In this document: positions 1-11,900 of the stretch, in pieces
Numbering within the stretch: position 1 is the stretch's first letter
How the letters are laid out: every line of letters starts with the position of its first letter
Origin: Crossaster papposus
Lineage: Eukaryota > Echinodermata > Asteroidea > Velatida > Solasteridae
Length of the DNA: 64,000 nucleotides
Assembly (NCBI GenBank): GCA_037893245.1
Contig: JBAIAA010000120.1
Coordinates: 558,001 to 622,000 of the forward strand
Direction of reading: 5' to 3'
Program-made: the position numbers and the translations under genes
Notes under the pieces: model-generated
Databases searched by the model: none
Seen by the model: the letters and a program-made list of their open reading frames with translations, nothing else
What the model was told of the DNA's origin: nothing

Positions 1-540
1 ACTTGAACCAGTGTATGCAATTACTATACCACAGATGAATTAACTTAATTGATCACAATTAAATACTAGTTCATCGAGTCTATCAACTCCTGTACATCAG
101 ATATTCTAAACCAAAACAATACTATTACTAATATTGAACACAAATAATTTGTTTATTCAAAAAGTATTTGTTTAAAAACAGTTTTTATACGTTTTGACTC
201 GGCAGAATGGCTTTAAAAATATAGTCAGTAGAATTTATAGAATTTATTCATCATAAAAAAATGAAATCTTGTTGGTTTGTTTTAATTTATGCAACACTCA
301 CAAGTAAAATGCAATGTTTGTGCTGGCGTTTTGTGTGTAATATTTGAGTGTACATACCTCAAGGATGCATGCATGAAACATATATTGTATGCAACTTGAA
401 AAGAGACTATCAAGAGGAAAATTGTATATGTATGAGAAAAACGATATAAAGATAGATATTGTAAACATTTCAAGGTTTGAATTGCATGTTTCTTTGACAT
501 GAGTGGTGTACATGCATTGTTTAAAAAAAAAGGGGGATTC
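1..540. other. AT-rich sequence with no recognisable feature
   Basis: No splice-bounded exon, RNA gene or repeat was recognised here. The only open frames are short and low-complexity. It borders the minisatellite that begins at about 550. Confidence 0.5.
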
Positions 541-589
541 GATGTTGGTCTACTGGGGATTGATACTGGGGATCGATGTCAATCTGCTG

Positions 590-800
590 TTGTCCCTATT
601 GCTCATTTTGCCCCTATTGCCCTTATTCATGCCCCTATTGCCCCGATTGCCCCTATTGCATCCAAGCATCCAAGCATCTAAGCTTCCAAGCATCCAAGCA
701 TCCAAGATGTCACTCTACTGGGGATCGATATGTCATTCTACTATTGCCCCTATTGCCCCTAATTGCGGCCCCTATTGCCCCTATTGCCCTTATTGCATGA
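590..800. repeat. GCCCCTATT-type microsatellite
   Basis: Degenerate 9-bp GCCCCTATT units occupy about 591-661 and 742-797, with a short ATCCAAGC repeat between them (661-706). It directly precedes the 21-bp minisatellite, and single units of that minisatellite are already present at 553-590 and 707-735. Confidence 0.8.
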
Positions 801-815
801 TCGCCGGCATCGACT

Positions 816-3371
816 CTTCAAAATAATGTCACTCTACTGGGGATCGATGTCACTCTACTGGGGATCGATGTCACTCTACTGGGGATCGATGGGGATGAAT
901 GTCACTCTACTGGGGATAGACGTCACTCTACTGGGGATAGATGTCACTCTACTGGGGATGGATGTCACTCTTCTGGGGATGGACGTCACTCTACTGGGGA
1001 TGAACGTCAGTCTACTGGGGATGGATGTCACTCTACTGGGGATGGACGTCACTCTACTGGGGATAGATGTTAGTCTACTGGGGATCGATGAATGTCGCTC
1101 TACTGGGGATGGACGTCGCTCTACTGGGGATGGATGTCACTCTACTGGGGATCGATGTCACTCTACTGGGGATGGATGTCAGTCTACTGGGGATGGACGT
1201 CACTCTACTGGGGATGGACGTCACTCTACTGGGGATGGAAGTCACTCTACTTGGGATGGACGTCACTCTACTGGGGATGGAAGTCACTCTACTTGGGATG
1301 GATGTCACTCTACTGGGGATGGACGTCACTGATCTACTGGGGATGGACGTCAGTCTGCTGGGGATGGATGTCACTCTACTGGGGATGGGTGTCACTCTAC
1401 TGGGGATGGATGTTAGTCTACTGGGGATGGATGTCACTCTACTGGGGATGGATGTCAGTCTACTGTGGATGGATGTCACTCTACTGGGGATGGACGTCAC
1501 TCTACTGGGGATGGATGTCAGTCTACTGTGGATGGATGTCAGTCTACTGGGGATGGATGTCACTCTACTGAGGATGGACGTCACTCTACTGGGGATGGAC
1601 GTCACTCTACTGGGGATGGACGTCAGTCTGCTGGGGATGGGTGTCACTCTACTGGGGATGGGTGTCACTCTACTGGGGATGGATGTTAGTCTACTGGGGA
1701 TGGATGTCACTCTACTGGGGATGGATGTCAGTCTACTGTGGATGGATGTCACTCTACTGGGGATGGATGTCACTCTACTGGGGATGGACGTCACTCTACT
1801 GGGGATGGATGTCAGTCTACTGTGGATGGATGTCAGTCGATCTACTGGGGATTGATGTCACTCTACTGGGGATGGACGTCACTCTACTGGGGATGGACGT
1901 CACTCTACTGGGGATGGATGTCACTCTACTGGGGATGGACGAGAGTCTAGTGGGGATGGGTGTCACTCTACTGGGGATGGGTGTCACTCTACTGGGGATG
2001 GGTGTCAGTCTACTGGGGATGGATGTCACTCTACTGGGGATGGACGTCACTCTACTTGGGGATGCGGACGTCACTCTACTGGGGATGGACGTCACTCTAC
2101 TGGATGGATGTCACTCTACTGTGGATGGGTGTCACTCTACTGGGGATGGACGTCACTCTATTGGGGATGGACGTCACTCTCCTGGGGATGGATGTCACTC
2201 TACTGGGGATAGACGTCACTCTACCGGGGATGAATGTCACTCTACTGGGGATGGATGTCAGTCTACTGGGGATCGATGTCAGTCTGCTGTGGATGAATGT
2301 CGCTCCACTGGGGATGGATCGCTCTACTGGGGATGGACGTCGCTCTACTGGGGATGGACGTCGCTCTACTAGGGATGGACGTCACTCTACTGGGGATCGA
2401 TGTCGCTCTACTGGGGATGGATGTCACTCTACTGGGGATGGATGTCACTCTACTGGGGATGGGTGTCGACTCTACTGGGGATGGATGTCACTCTACTGGG
2501 GATGGATGTCACTCTACTGGGGATGGACGTCACTCTACTGGGGATGGACGTCACTCTACTGGGGATGGACGTCACTCTACTTGGGATGCGGACGTCACTC
2601 TACTGGGGATGGACGTCACTCTACTGGGGATGGACGTCACTCTACTGGGGATGGATGTCACTCTACTGGGGATGGACGTCAGTCTACTGGGGATGGATAT
2701 GTCACTCTACTGGGGATGGATGTCAGTCTACTGGGGATGGACTTCACTCTCCTGGGGATGAATGTCACTCTACTGGGGATGGACGTCACTCTACTGGGGA
2801 TGGACGTCACTCTACTGGGGATGGATGTCACTCTACTGGGGATGGACGTCAGTCTACTGGGGATGGATGTCACTCTACTGGGGATGGATGTCAGTCTACT
2901 GGGGATGGATGAGGCTACTGGGGATGGATGTCACTCTACTGGGGATGGACGTCACTCTACTGGGGATGGACGTCACCTGGGGATGGATGTCACTCTACTG
3001 GGGATGGACATCACTCTACTGGGGATGGACGTCACTATACTGGGGATGGATGTCACTCTACTGGGGATGGATGTCAGTCTACTGGGGATGGATGTCACTC
3101 TACTGGGGATGGATGCCATTCTACTGGGGATGGACGTCACTCTACTGGGGATGGACGTCACTCTACTTGAGATGCGGACGTCACTCTACTGGGGATGGAC
3201 GTATCACTCTACTGGGGATGGATGTCACTCTACTGGGGATGGATGTCAGTCTACTGGGGATGAATGTCGCTCTACGTACTGGGGATGGACGTCGCTCTAC
3301 TGGGGATGGACGTCGCTCTACTGCAGGGGATGGACGTCGCTCTACTGGGGATGGACGTCGCTCTACTGGGG
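816..3371. repeat. 21-bp minisatellite, block 1
   Basis: Tandem units of TCACTCTACTGGGGATGGAC plus G (21 bp) vary mainly at GGACG/GGATG/CGATG and CACT/CAGT/CGCT. Because 21 bp is seven codons and the unit lacks stops in several frames, long peptide-periodic open frames run through it on + (GMDVTLL, WGWTSLY, GDGRHST heptads) and on - (SIPSRVT heptads). These look like by-products of the repeat: there are no splice sites, codon bias or conserved domain. Many units carry an AatII site (GACGTC). The block ends abruptly at an inserted element at 3,372. Confidence 0.95.
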
Positions 3372-4312
3372 CATAATGAAAACTTACGGTCATCTGCTCA
3401 ACCAAAACAATGCACGCGCGCTTCAACACGGGAAATGACCCAAAAATGCAGCATTTTTTTTACAAAACCGAACGTATCTTTAAAACTAAATGAGCTGTAC
3501 ATTTCTGGTGAACGGTTTCTAAAAATAGACACATTAAGCTTTTTTAAAATCTAACTCTCGATATCATGATACCTTCAGGGGTACCGCCAAATGTTAGGGA
3601 AGTGTGTGTTTCAAGCCACGTTTTCAATGGGACGCGATGACATTTCGCCCTTTTGGGTACACTTTTTTACGTTCAGCATGTCGTATATCAATAACCGCTT
3701 GTCGTACAGACTCCTGGTGAACGGATTTGTGTAGCCGATTTCAATAGCTTTCCAGTGATATAAGACATACATTGATTGGTGGTTTAGTTCGGCCGCCCAT
3801 TCATGATAAAAAATAGTGTCCAATCACGCATTTTCTACTTCGGCACCCGGCTTGGTGACCTTTTGAATCACGCTAGGACTACTGCATTCTCCCCGTAGGT
3901 TTATGAAAACATACACACGTATATGTACATGTACGTGCACACGTGCTGTTGATTTTACGATCGTGTATGTCAATGTTCATTTCTATCGCTTGTTTGTTTT
4001 ACATTACAAATTAGCATGTATTTCTTTCTGTTTACTGTAGTGAATTAAACATGTTATAGCCTAATGCCTAACAAGAAGTCCAAGGGTAATTGTTCGACTC
4101 TGTACAAATGTACATGATGTACTACATGTGTATTTGTCGTTTAAACTCCCCTATAAATCGTAATGGAATAACTCACGTGGGGAGATTTCCATGGTACGTC
4201 TGTGCGCGCTGCGGGTGTTATTATAATTAGGAAGGTCAATTCTCCCTGCTCACTGCACACACACAAACCAGTCAGAGCTTTTGCTTGAAATCGGGTTAAA
4301 GTTTTCATTATG
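3372..4312. mobile_element. 941-bp insert with short terminal inverted repeats inside the minisatellite
   Basis: The minisatellite is broken between GGGG and ATGG by 941 bp of unrelated sequence. Its ends are CATAATGAAAACTT and the exact complement AAGTTTTCATTATG. The uninterrupted paralogous site lies at 5,098/5,099, so both junctions are exact and show no target-site duplication. No transposase-like frame was recognised. The superfamily is unassigned; the ends faintly resemble P-element ends, which may be chance. Confidence 0.75.
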
Positions 4313-5776
4313 ATGGACGTCACTCTACTGGGGATGGACGTCAGTCTACTGTGGATGGATGTCAGTCTACTGGTGATGGACGTCACTCTACTGGGGATAG
4401 ATGTCAGTCTACGGGGGATGGATGTCACTCTACTGGGGATGGACGTCAGTCTACTGGGCATATCAGTCTACTGGGGATGGATGTCACTCTACTGGGGATG
4501 GACGTCACTCTGCTGGGAATGGACGTCACTCTACTGGGGATGGACGTCAGTTTACTGGGGATCGATGTCAGTCTACTGGGGATGGACGTCACTCTACTGG
4601 GGATGGACGTCAGTCTACTGGGGATCGATGTCAGTCTACTGGGGATGGATGTCACTCTACTGGGGATGGACGTCACTCTACTGGGGATGGACGTCACTCT
4701 ACTGGGGATGGACGTCATGTCTACTGGGGATCGATGTCAGTCTACTGGGGATGGACGTCACTCTACTGGGGATGGACGTCACTCTACTGGGGATGGACGT
4801 CACTCTACTGGGGATGGACGTCACTCTACTGGGGATGGACGTTAACTCTACTGGGGATGGACGTCACTCTACTGGGGATGGACGTCACTCTACTTGAGAT
4901 GCGGACGTCACTCTACTGGGGATGGACGTATCACTCTACTGGGGATGGATGTCACTCTACTGGGGATGGATGTCAGTCTACTGGGGATGAATGTCGCTCT
5001 ACGTACTGGGGATGGACGTCGCTCTACTGGGGATGGACGTCGCTCTACTGCAGGGGATGGACGTCGCTCTACTGGGGATGGACGTCGCTCTACTGGGGAT
5101 GGACGTCACTCTACTGGGGATGGACGTCAGTCTACTGTGGATGGATGTCAGTCTACTGGTGATGGACGTCACTCTACTGGGGATAGATGTCAGTCTACGG
5201 GGGATGGATGTCACTCTACTGGGGATGGACGTCAGTCTACTGGGCATATCAGTCTACTGGGGATGGATGTCACTCTACTGGGGATGGACGTCACTCTGCT
5301 GGGAATGGACGTCACTCTACTGGGGATGGACGTCAGTTTACTGGGGATCGATGTCAGTCTACTGGGGATGGACGTCACTCTACTGGGGATGGACGTCAGT
5401 CTACTGGGGATCGATGTCAGTCTACTGGGGATGGATGTCACTCTACTGGGGATGGACGTCACTCTACTGGGGATGGACGTCACTCTACTGGGGATGGACG
5501 TCATGTCTACTGGGGATCGATGTCAGTCTACTGGGGATGGACGTCACTCTACTGGGGATGGACGTCACTCTACTGGGGATGGACGTCACTCTACTGGGGA
5601 TGGACGTCACTCTACTGGGGATGGACGTTAACTCTACTGGGGATGGACGTCACTCTACTGGGGATGGACGTCAGTCTACTGGGGATCGATGTCAGTCTAC
5701 TGGGGATCGATGTCAGTCTACTGGGGTTCGATGTCGGTCTACTGAGGATGGATGTCAGTCTACTAGGGATGGATAT
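4313..5776. repeat. 21-bp minisatellite, block 2, with a 786-bp higher-order repeat
   Basis: Same 21-bp unit as block 1. Variant units (TTGAGATGCGG, CTGCAGGGG, CTACGTACTGG, GGGCATATCAG, GACGTTAAC) recur in the same order. The block from 3,169 (skipping the 941-bp insert) to about 4,895 is repeated from 4,896 to about 5,666, with a period of 786 bp. A large unit was therefore duplicated after the small repeats had diverged. Confidence 0.9.
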
Positions 5777-5872
5777 TTATTTATTTATTCCATTTCTTTA
5801 CTCAGTGTGTGCCAAAACAGTTTAAAACTGGTTTTCATTGGGGCCCTGCATACATCGTTAAATACAATAACA
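5777..5872. other. Non-repeat spacer inside the minisatellite
   Basis: About 95 bp of AT-rich sequence starting TTTATTTATTTATT separates two minisatellite blocks. No feature was recognised in it. Confidence 0.6.
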
Positions 5873-7669
5873 GTACATATACTGGGGATGGACGTCGCTC
5901 TACTGGGGATGGACGTCACTCTACTGGGGATGAACGTCGCTCTACTCGGGATGGACGTCGGTCTACTGGGGATGGACGTCGCTCTACTCAGTGGGGATGG
6001 ATGTCACTCTACTGGGGATGGATGTCACTCTACTGGGGATGGATGTCACTCTACTGGGGATCGATGTCACTCTACTGGGGATGGATGTCACTCTACTGGG
6101 GATCGATGCCAGTCTACTTGGGATCGATGTCAGTCTACTGGGGATGGACGTCACTCTACTGGGGATGGACGTCACTCTACTGGGGATGGACGTCAGTCTG
6201 CTGGGGATGGACGTCACTCTACTGGGGATGGATGTCACTCTACTTGGGATGGATGTCACTCTACTGGGGATGGATGTCACTCTACTGGGGATGGATGTCA
6301 CTCTACTGGGGATCGATGTCAGTCTACTTGGGATCGATGTCAGTCTACTGGGGATGGACGTCACTCTACTGGGGATGGACGTCACTCTAATGGGGACCGA
6401 CGTCAGTCGATCTACTGGGGATGGATGTCAGTCGACTGGGGATCGACGTCAATCTACTGCAGGGGATGGACGTCGCTCTACTGGGGATGGACGTCGCTCT
6501 ACTGGGGATGGACGTCACTCTACTGGGGATGAACGCGCTCTACTCGGGATGGACGTCGCTCTACTGGGGATGGACGTCGCTCTACTCAGTGGGGATGGAT
6601 GTCACTCTACTGGGGATGGATGTCACTCTACTTGGGATGGATGTCACTCTACTGGGGATGGATGTCAGTCTACTTGGGATGGATGTCACTCTACTGGGGA
6701 TGGATGTCACTCTACTGGGGATGGATGTCACTCTACTGGGGATGGATGTCACTCTACTGGGGATGGATGTCACTCTACTGGGGATCGATGTCAGTCTACT
6801 TGGGATCGAGGTCAGTCTACTGGGGATGGATGTCAGTCTACTGGGGATGGACGTCACTCTACTGGGGATGGACGTCACTCTACTGGGGACCGACGTACGT
6901 CAGTCTACTGGGGATGGATGTCAGTCTACTGGGGATCGACGTCACTCTACTGAGGATCGATGTCACTCTACTGGGGATGGACGTCACTCTACTGGGGATG
7001 GACGTCACTCTGGATGCGGACGTCACTGTACTGGGGATGGACGTATCACTCTACTGGGTGGATGTCACTCTACTGGGGATGGATGTCAGTCTACTGGGGA
7101 TGAATGTCGCTCTACTGGGGATGGACGTCGCTCTACTGGGGATGGACGTCGCTCTACTGCAGGGGATGGACGTCGCTCTACTGGGGATGGACGTCGCTCT
7201 ACTGGGGATGGACGTCACTCTACTGGGGATAAACGTCGCTCTACTCGGGATGGACGTCGCTCTACTGGGGATGGACGTCGCTCTACTCAGTGGGGATGGA
7301 TGTCACTCTACTGGGGATGGATGTCAGTCTACTGGGGATGGATGTCAGTCTACTTGGGATGGATGTCACTCTACTGGGGATGGATGTCACTCTACTGGGG
7401 ATGGATGTCACTCTACTGGGGATCGATGTCAGTCTACTTGGGATCGATGTCAGTCTACTGGGGATGGATGTCAGTCTACTGGGGATGGACGTCACTCTAC
7501 TAGTGGGGATGGACGTCACTCTACTGGGGACCGACGTCAGTCGATCTACTGGGGATGGATGTCAGTCTACTGGGGATCGACGTCACTCTACTGGGGATCA
7601 ATGTCACTCTACTGGGGACCGATGCCACTCCTCTACTGGGAATCGATGTTACTCTACTGGGGATCGATA
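5873..7669. repeat. 21-bp minisatellite, block 3, with 600-700-bp higher-order units
   Basis: Same 21-bp family. The marker CTCTACTCAGTGGGGATGG occurs at about 5,982, 6,579 and 7,282. It is preceded each time by a CTACTCGGGATGG variant and followed by a TACTTGGGATCG variant, so this block has its own higher-order repeat of about 600-700 bp. The longest incidental open frame in the whole array (513 codons) runs from block 2 into this block. It ends in degenerate units before 7,680. Confidence 0.9.
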
Positions 7670-8004
7670 TCTAAAAAAAATCTAGAAAAAGATCATAATG
7701 CCTGACATTAAAAATATTATACCCGGGCCGGGTCTCTCCACAATGTAGCAGTAGTTTGGGGACTGAACTCCCCATTACGCAACTTGTACAATTCATTTTG
7801 CGGTAGGCCAATTACTTTGTACAACCTTGGAGGACGGAAAGTGTGTGGGTGGGATGGGTATAGTTGCCCCCATCCCCTTCTTCCACCACCACCACCACTG
7901 ACAAGAGAACGTCGAAGATCCGATCGTGAATACAATTAGAATCCAACTTTTCATAATACGATATTCTCGCGGGTGGCATGACGTCACGAAGGTGTATGCC
8001 GTCG

Positions 8005-8435
8005 ATAGCTTACAGAAGACGGATATAGTGCCGGATACTAATAAATATATTTGTTGAAAACGCGCGAGAATATTGTTTTGTACAATTTATCTGGCGGCCG
8101 CCACATAATATCTGGCGGCCGCCACTTAATTATCTGGCGGCCGCCACATAATATCTGGCGGCCGCCACATAATTATATGGCGGCTGCCACATAGATAATT
8201 AAGTGGCGGCCGCCAGATAATTATGTGGCGGCCGCCAGATATTATGTGGCGGCCGCCAGATAATTATGTGGCGGCCGCCAGATAATTATGTGGCGGCCGC
8301 CAGATAATTATGTGGCGGCCGCCAGATAATTAAGTGGCGGCCGCCAGATAAATGGTACAAACAAATATTCTCGCGCGTTTGCAAAACAAATATATTCATC
8401 AGTATTCAGTGGCACTATCCGTCTTCCGTAGCTAG
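8005..8435. mobile_element. Foldback element with a core of NotI palindromes
   Basis: Two inverted arms of about 85 bp (8,005-8,090 and 8,350-8,435, both containing AACGCGCGAGAATAT-like sequence) flank an array at 8,091-8,352. The array consists of TGGCGGCCGCCA palindromes separated by CATAATTATC-type spacers. Eleven units keep a perfect GCGGCCGC and one has GCGGCTGC. Unit orientation flips near 8,195, so the whole element is a large palindrome. No protein is encoded. Confidence 0.8.
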
Positions 8436-8516
8436 AAAAATGCAATACATTCCTGAATTTCCCGCACCCGAACTCCTCCCCATACATTTTGTACAATGCG
8501 CGCATATGAAGCGCGA

Positions 8517-8672
8517 ATGTGGCAGAGAAAACCCCCCTCTTTTGTGTTGACCATTGTGTTCCCGGAATCTCAGGAATTCCTTTTAGGTTTCGGGGGGGGG
8601 GTGGGTTAGGTTACAATAGTGTTGAGTGCGTATAAAGTATAGGGATAAGAGGGGGGTACCCCTCTGCCACAT
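8517..8672. repeat. Inverted-repeat element upstream of RPS12
   Basis: Sequence near TGTGGCAGAG...CCCCCCTC is mirrored by GAGGGGGG...CTCTGCCACA about 150 bp later. A relative lies at 14,620-14,700 (CATTGTGTTCCCGGAATTTT in both), so this is a dispersed foldback repeat. It ends just before the RPS12 TATA box. Confidence 0.55.
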
Positions 8673-8683
8673 ATCGTGCTGGG

Positions 8684-8724
8684 TATAAATGCGCGGGGCC
8701 GGCCGGCCAAAGAATTAACCCCTG
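8684..8724 (+). promoter_or_regulatory. RPS12: RPS12 core promoter: TATA box and likely TOP start
   Basis: TATAAA lies at 8,684-8,689. About 30 bp downstream a C-starting pyrimidine run (CCCCT, 8,719-8,723) could be the transcription start, giving the 5'-terminal oligopyrimidine expected of ribosomal-protein mRNAs. The first, non-coding exon would then be about 8,719-8,779, ending at a consensus donor (ACG|gtgagt). The start site is inferred. Confidence 0.5.
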
Positions 8725-8994
8725 AATGACCCAGCGCACAGTGCCGCGTGCCGCACAATGTGAAGAGCTCCCTCATACGGTGAGTCTATGCCATGTTCAG
8801 TTTGTGTGTATAGCGCCCTCTTTCAACTTAATGAACAAGAACGGTTGTGCCATTGTAAGTGTGCTCGCAAGAAATCTTGCTAAATCGTCCCTTTTTAGAA
8901 TCCATCCTTGTATAATAATCCGCCTGATGGTGAATTATATCATAAAGATCGTGTTTGTGTGTTTATTTTTTCAGCGAGGACGTCCGCTGAAACC

Positions 8995-11900
8995 ATGTCT
9001 GACGCGGAAGGGTGAGTAGTTTCTTGTGTATTAAAATTGCAGTTTGACTGTATGTACGCACGCGCACACAACTAGAACTGGATCATGTGGATGGGGGTAA
9101 AAATAGTTCAAATGGTTGGTGTCTGTTAAACGATATTTACTATAAAACCTACCAGTACCACCCACCCCCCAAAACAAATCCACCCATTCCTGATAATTTA
9201 GGTACATGTAATCAATGGTAAGTTACTAAAATGGTAGTTAGATCATGTAGATGCAGTATTTTGCTGAAAAACACGAAAAATAAATGTAAATGCTTGTCAA
9301 AGGTTGTTTCACGTTCCGCGGCCATCTTGGATTCAGCGCAAAAAGAGGTACCCAACTTACCCGGATGATAGCGTGTTTATATGGGTGTTCCCCTCTTCCT
9401 ACATGTAGTAGGCCTACAGACATGACAGAGGGCGCTCTACTGAGCATGCGCAACTGGAACGTGAAACAACCTTATTGTTTAAGTTTTGCCTCGGCATCAC
9501 GTATCCTAAATGCATCGTTTCTAATGTTTAACCTCTGCAGAGATGGACCAACCGCTGCTGTTGCCGCTGCTGTTAGCAGCGGACCTATGGACGTGATCAC
9601 TGCCTTACAAGAAGTCTTGAAGACATCCCTCGTCCACGACGGCCTCGCGAGAGGTCTCCATGAAGCTGCCAAGGCCCTAGACAAGTAAGAGACATTAGGC
9701 CATTCCAACATATGACATTCCATGCCTGAGATGCCCTCTCGTCATTCTGAAGAATTGGCATTCTTAAAAATAGAGAATAACTTTTCGGAAAAAATGTTCC
9801 GTAGGTACTGACGACACTATTTGTCGTCATATTATCATCTCAAAGGGATCGTATACGTTCTGTAAATTGGAACCCACTGTTTTTTTCAATCCTATAAAAT
9901 TATAGATATATACCATTAAACTAACTTGTACAAATTTCATTCCAAAAGGTGGTAGCGATTTTGAGATATTGCCGAAAATCTGGAGCGGTTATGTCCGCGC
10001 AGAAAGAATAATTTGCATTGGAATACACAATCTGAGAAACGTCACTGCACGCAGTAACGCTTCTCAGATTCAAATTTTTGGGGCTAAAAAGTGATATCTT
10101 TTTCCATAACCGCAGTACTTCGAAGTGAAAAGTTTCTAAAAATGCATTATACATGTACTATCCAAAGCTGCTGTACTTCTTACCAAGTAATTTTTTATTG
10201 CCATAAATGTTTGGAGTAATTACCAAACGTATACGATCCCTTTAATGAAAGTCAATCAGTGTAAACATTTTTTAAAAGGCATGAATCTGGGACTGAGAAA
10301 ATTGTTCAATTGTGTACACTGAGTGAAAATGTTCTTGACTCTCTACTTTACAAATCCATGGTGATCATTTTTAGCATCAAACTTCAAAATCTGTCTGTTT
10401 TAAAACTTGCTGTCATTTTAAGGTACCTAGATGTATATTTTTGGTAGAATTCTCAGAAGTTTTGAGATGTCAGCTTCCAATGATGACAAACCCAAGCTCC
10501 TTCTACTGACCGGACTGGGTGAAGAAAACTCTTTAACAAGAACCCAAATGTTTGTCTGAGGTTGCAATATAAATTAGATTCAGAAAGTTTGAATAGTTAC
10601 TGTACCCGGTTAATTAATTCTAATTGGTTCTCATTAAACTGATTCAGGTGTAACTGGTCTAGTTGGGTTAAAACTAGTTTGGTTTTATAATCGGTCGGGT
10701 AATAACTGGTTGAGATATATTAACTTGGTTTGGCAGTTATAGTGAACATTTTGTTATTCTACCTATATTTCTTTAACCCTAACTCCCTACACAACAAAGG
10801 AAGTTGGAGGATTTTGGAGGAATTGTATTGTTCAATAACAATGGTGAGGAAGTTAGGGTTAAAGAATACATTTTTGATGGCAAATATTTTTTTCATGACC
10901 TACTCGGACGACCGTGCCAAATTCCATGCTTGTATCGTCAAAGCAAAATTCCCCCCAATAATTCCCCTATCCGCCCCACTAGTCATCAGGGGCCATTTTC
11001 ATAGAGCTGCTAAGCAAAAAAATTTGCTTAACACAAAAAAGTCTTGCTCATTAAAAACAAGTTACCAGCCAAAATTCTACTTGTTTTTCATGCTAAGCAA
11101 AAAAACAGCTGATTATCATTCCAGAACAATAAAGATCAGGTGAAAATTTGGTCTGTTTGGTCTGTAACCTTGTTTTTGCCAAGGACAAATTGTCATGCTA
11201 AGCAATTTTTTTGTGCTTAGCAGCTCTATGAAATTGGCCCCTGAAGTTGATCGGCCTTTTAATATTGGTTTTATTTTTGTCTTCGGGTTTTGCAGGCGTC
11301 AAGCCCATCTGTGTGTCTTGGCTAACAACTGTGACGAGGCCATGTACAAGAAACTTGTGGAGGCCCTCTGCGCCGAACACTCTATCAACCTGTATAAGGT
11401 AAAATTGTGACTAGACAAATTTTGAATAAAAAAAAGAAGGTAGTCCCGAGCCACTTTTGAAGAAATTGTAAAATGTCTTGCCTGTGGACACAACACGAGG
11501 CTAGCAGCTGGATTCTAACCCCTAACTCTCAAATCAGAGGTCATTTTATTTGCTTCAAACTCTGTCCGTTTTAAAACTTGCTCTCTCATTTTAATTAAGT
11601 TACCTAGATGTATATTTTTGGTAGAATTCTCAGAAATTTTGAAATGTCGGCATCCAATGATGACAAACCCAAGCTCCTTCTACTGACCGAAGTGGGTGAT
11701 GAAAACTCTTTAACAAGAACCCAAATGTTTGTCTGAGGTTGCAATCAATAATTAGGTTGAATTTGTGCCGAGCCATTTTTTGTTCCATCAGGTTTGTTTA
11801 TTTCTCACTGCCCTGCCAACTTAATAAAAAACCTCACCAGTTTCTTCTTAAACCTGAGCTTAATTATAGTAAAGATGCAAGAGATGGTAAAATGTCTTGC

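Noticed and set aside
1075-1794. CRISPR-like regular repeats
   Set aside because: There are no unique spacers; units are contiguous 21-bp tandem repeats in a eukaryotic genome.
763-7705. Many long open frames (up to 513 codons) across the minisatellite as repeat-protein genes
   Set aside because: They overlap in several frames and both strands, follow from a 21-bp stop-free unit, and lack splice sites, a non-repeat domain or start context.
10771-10862. Interstitial telomere sequence (CCCTAA)
   Set aside because: Only one or two motif copies, as part of short inverted termini with TTAA flanks.
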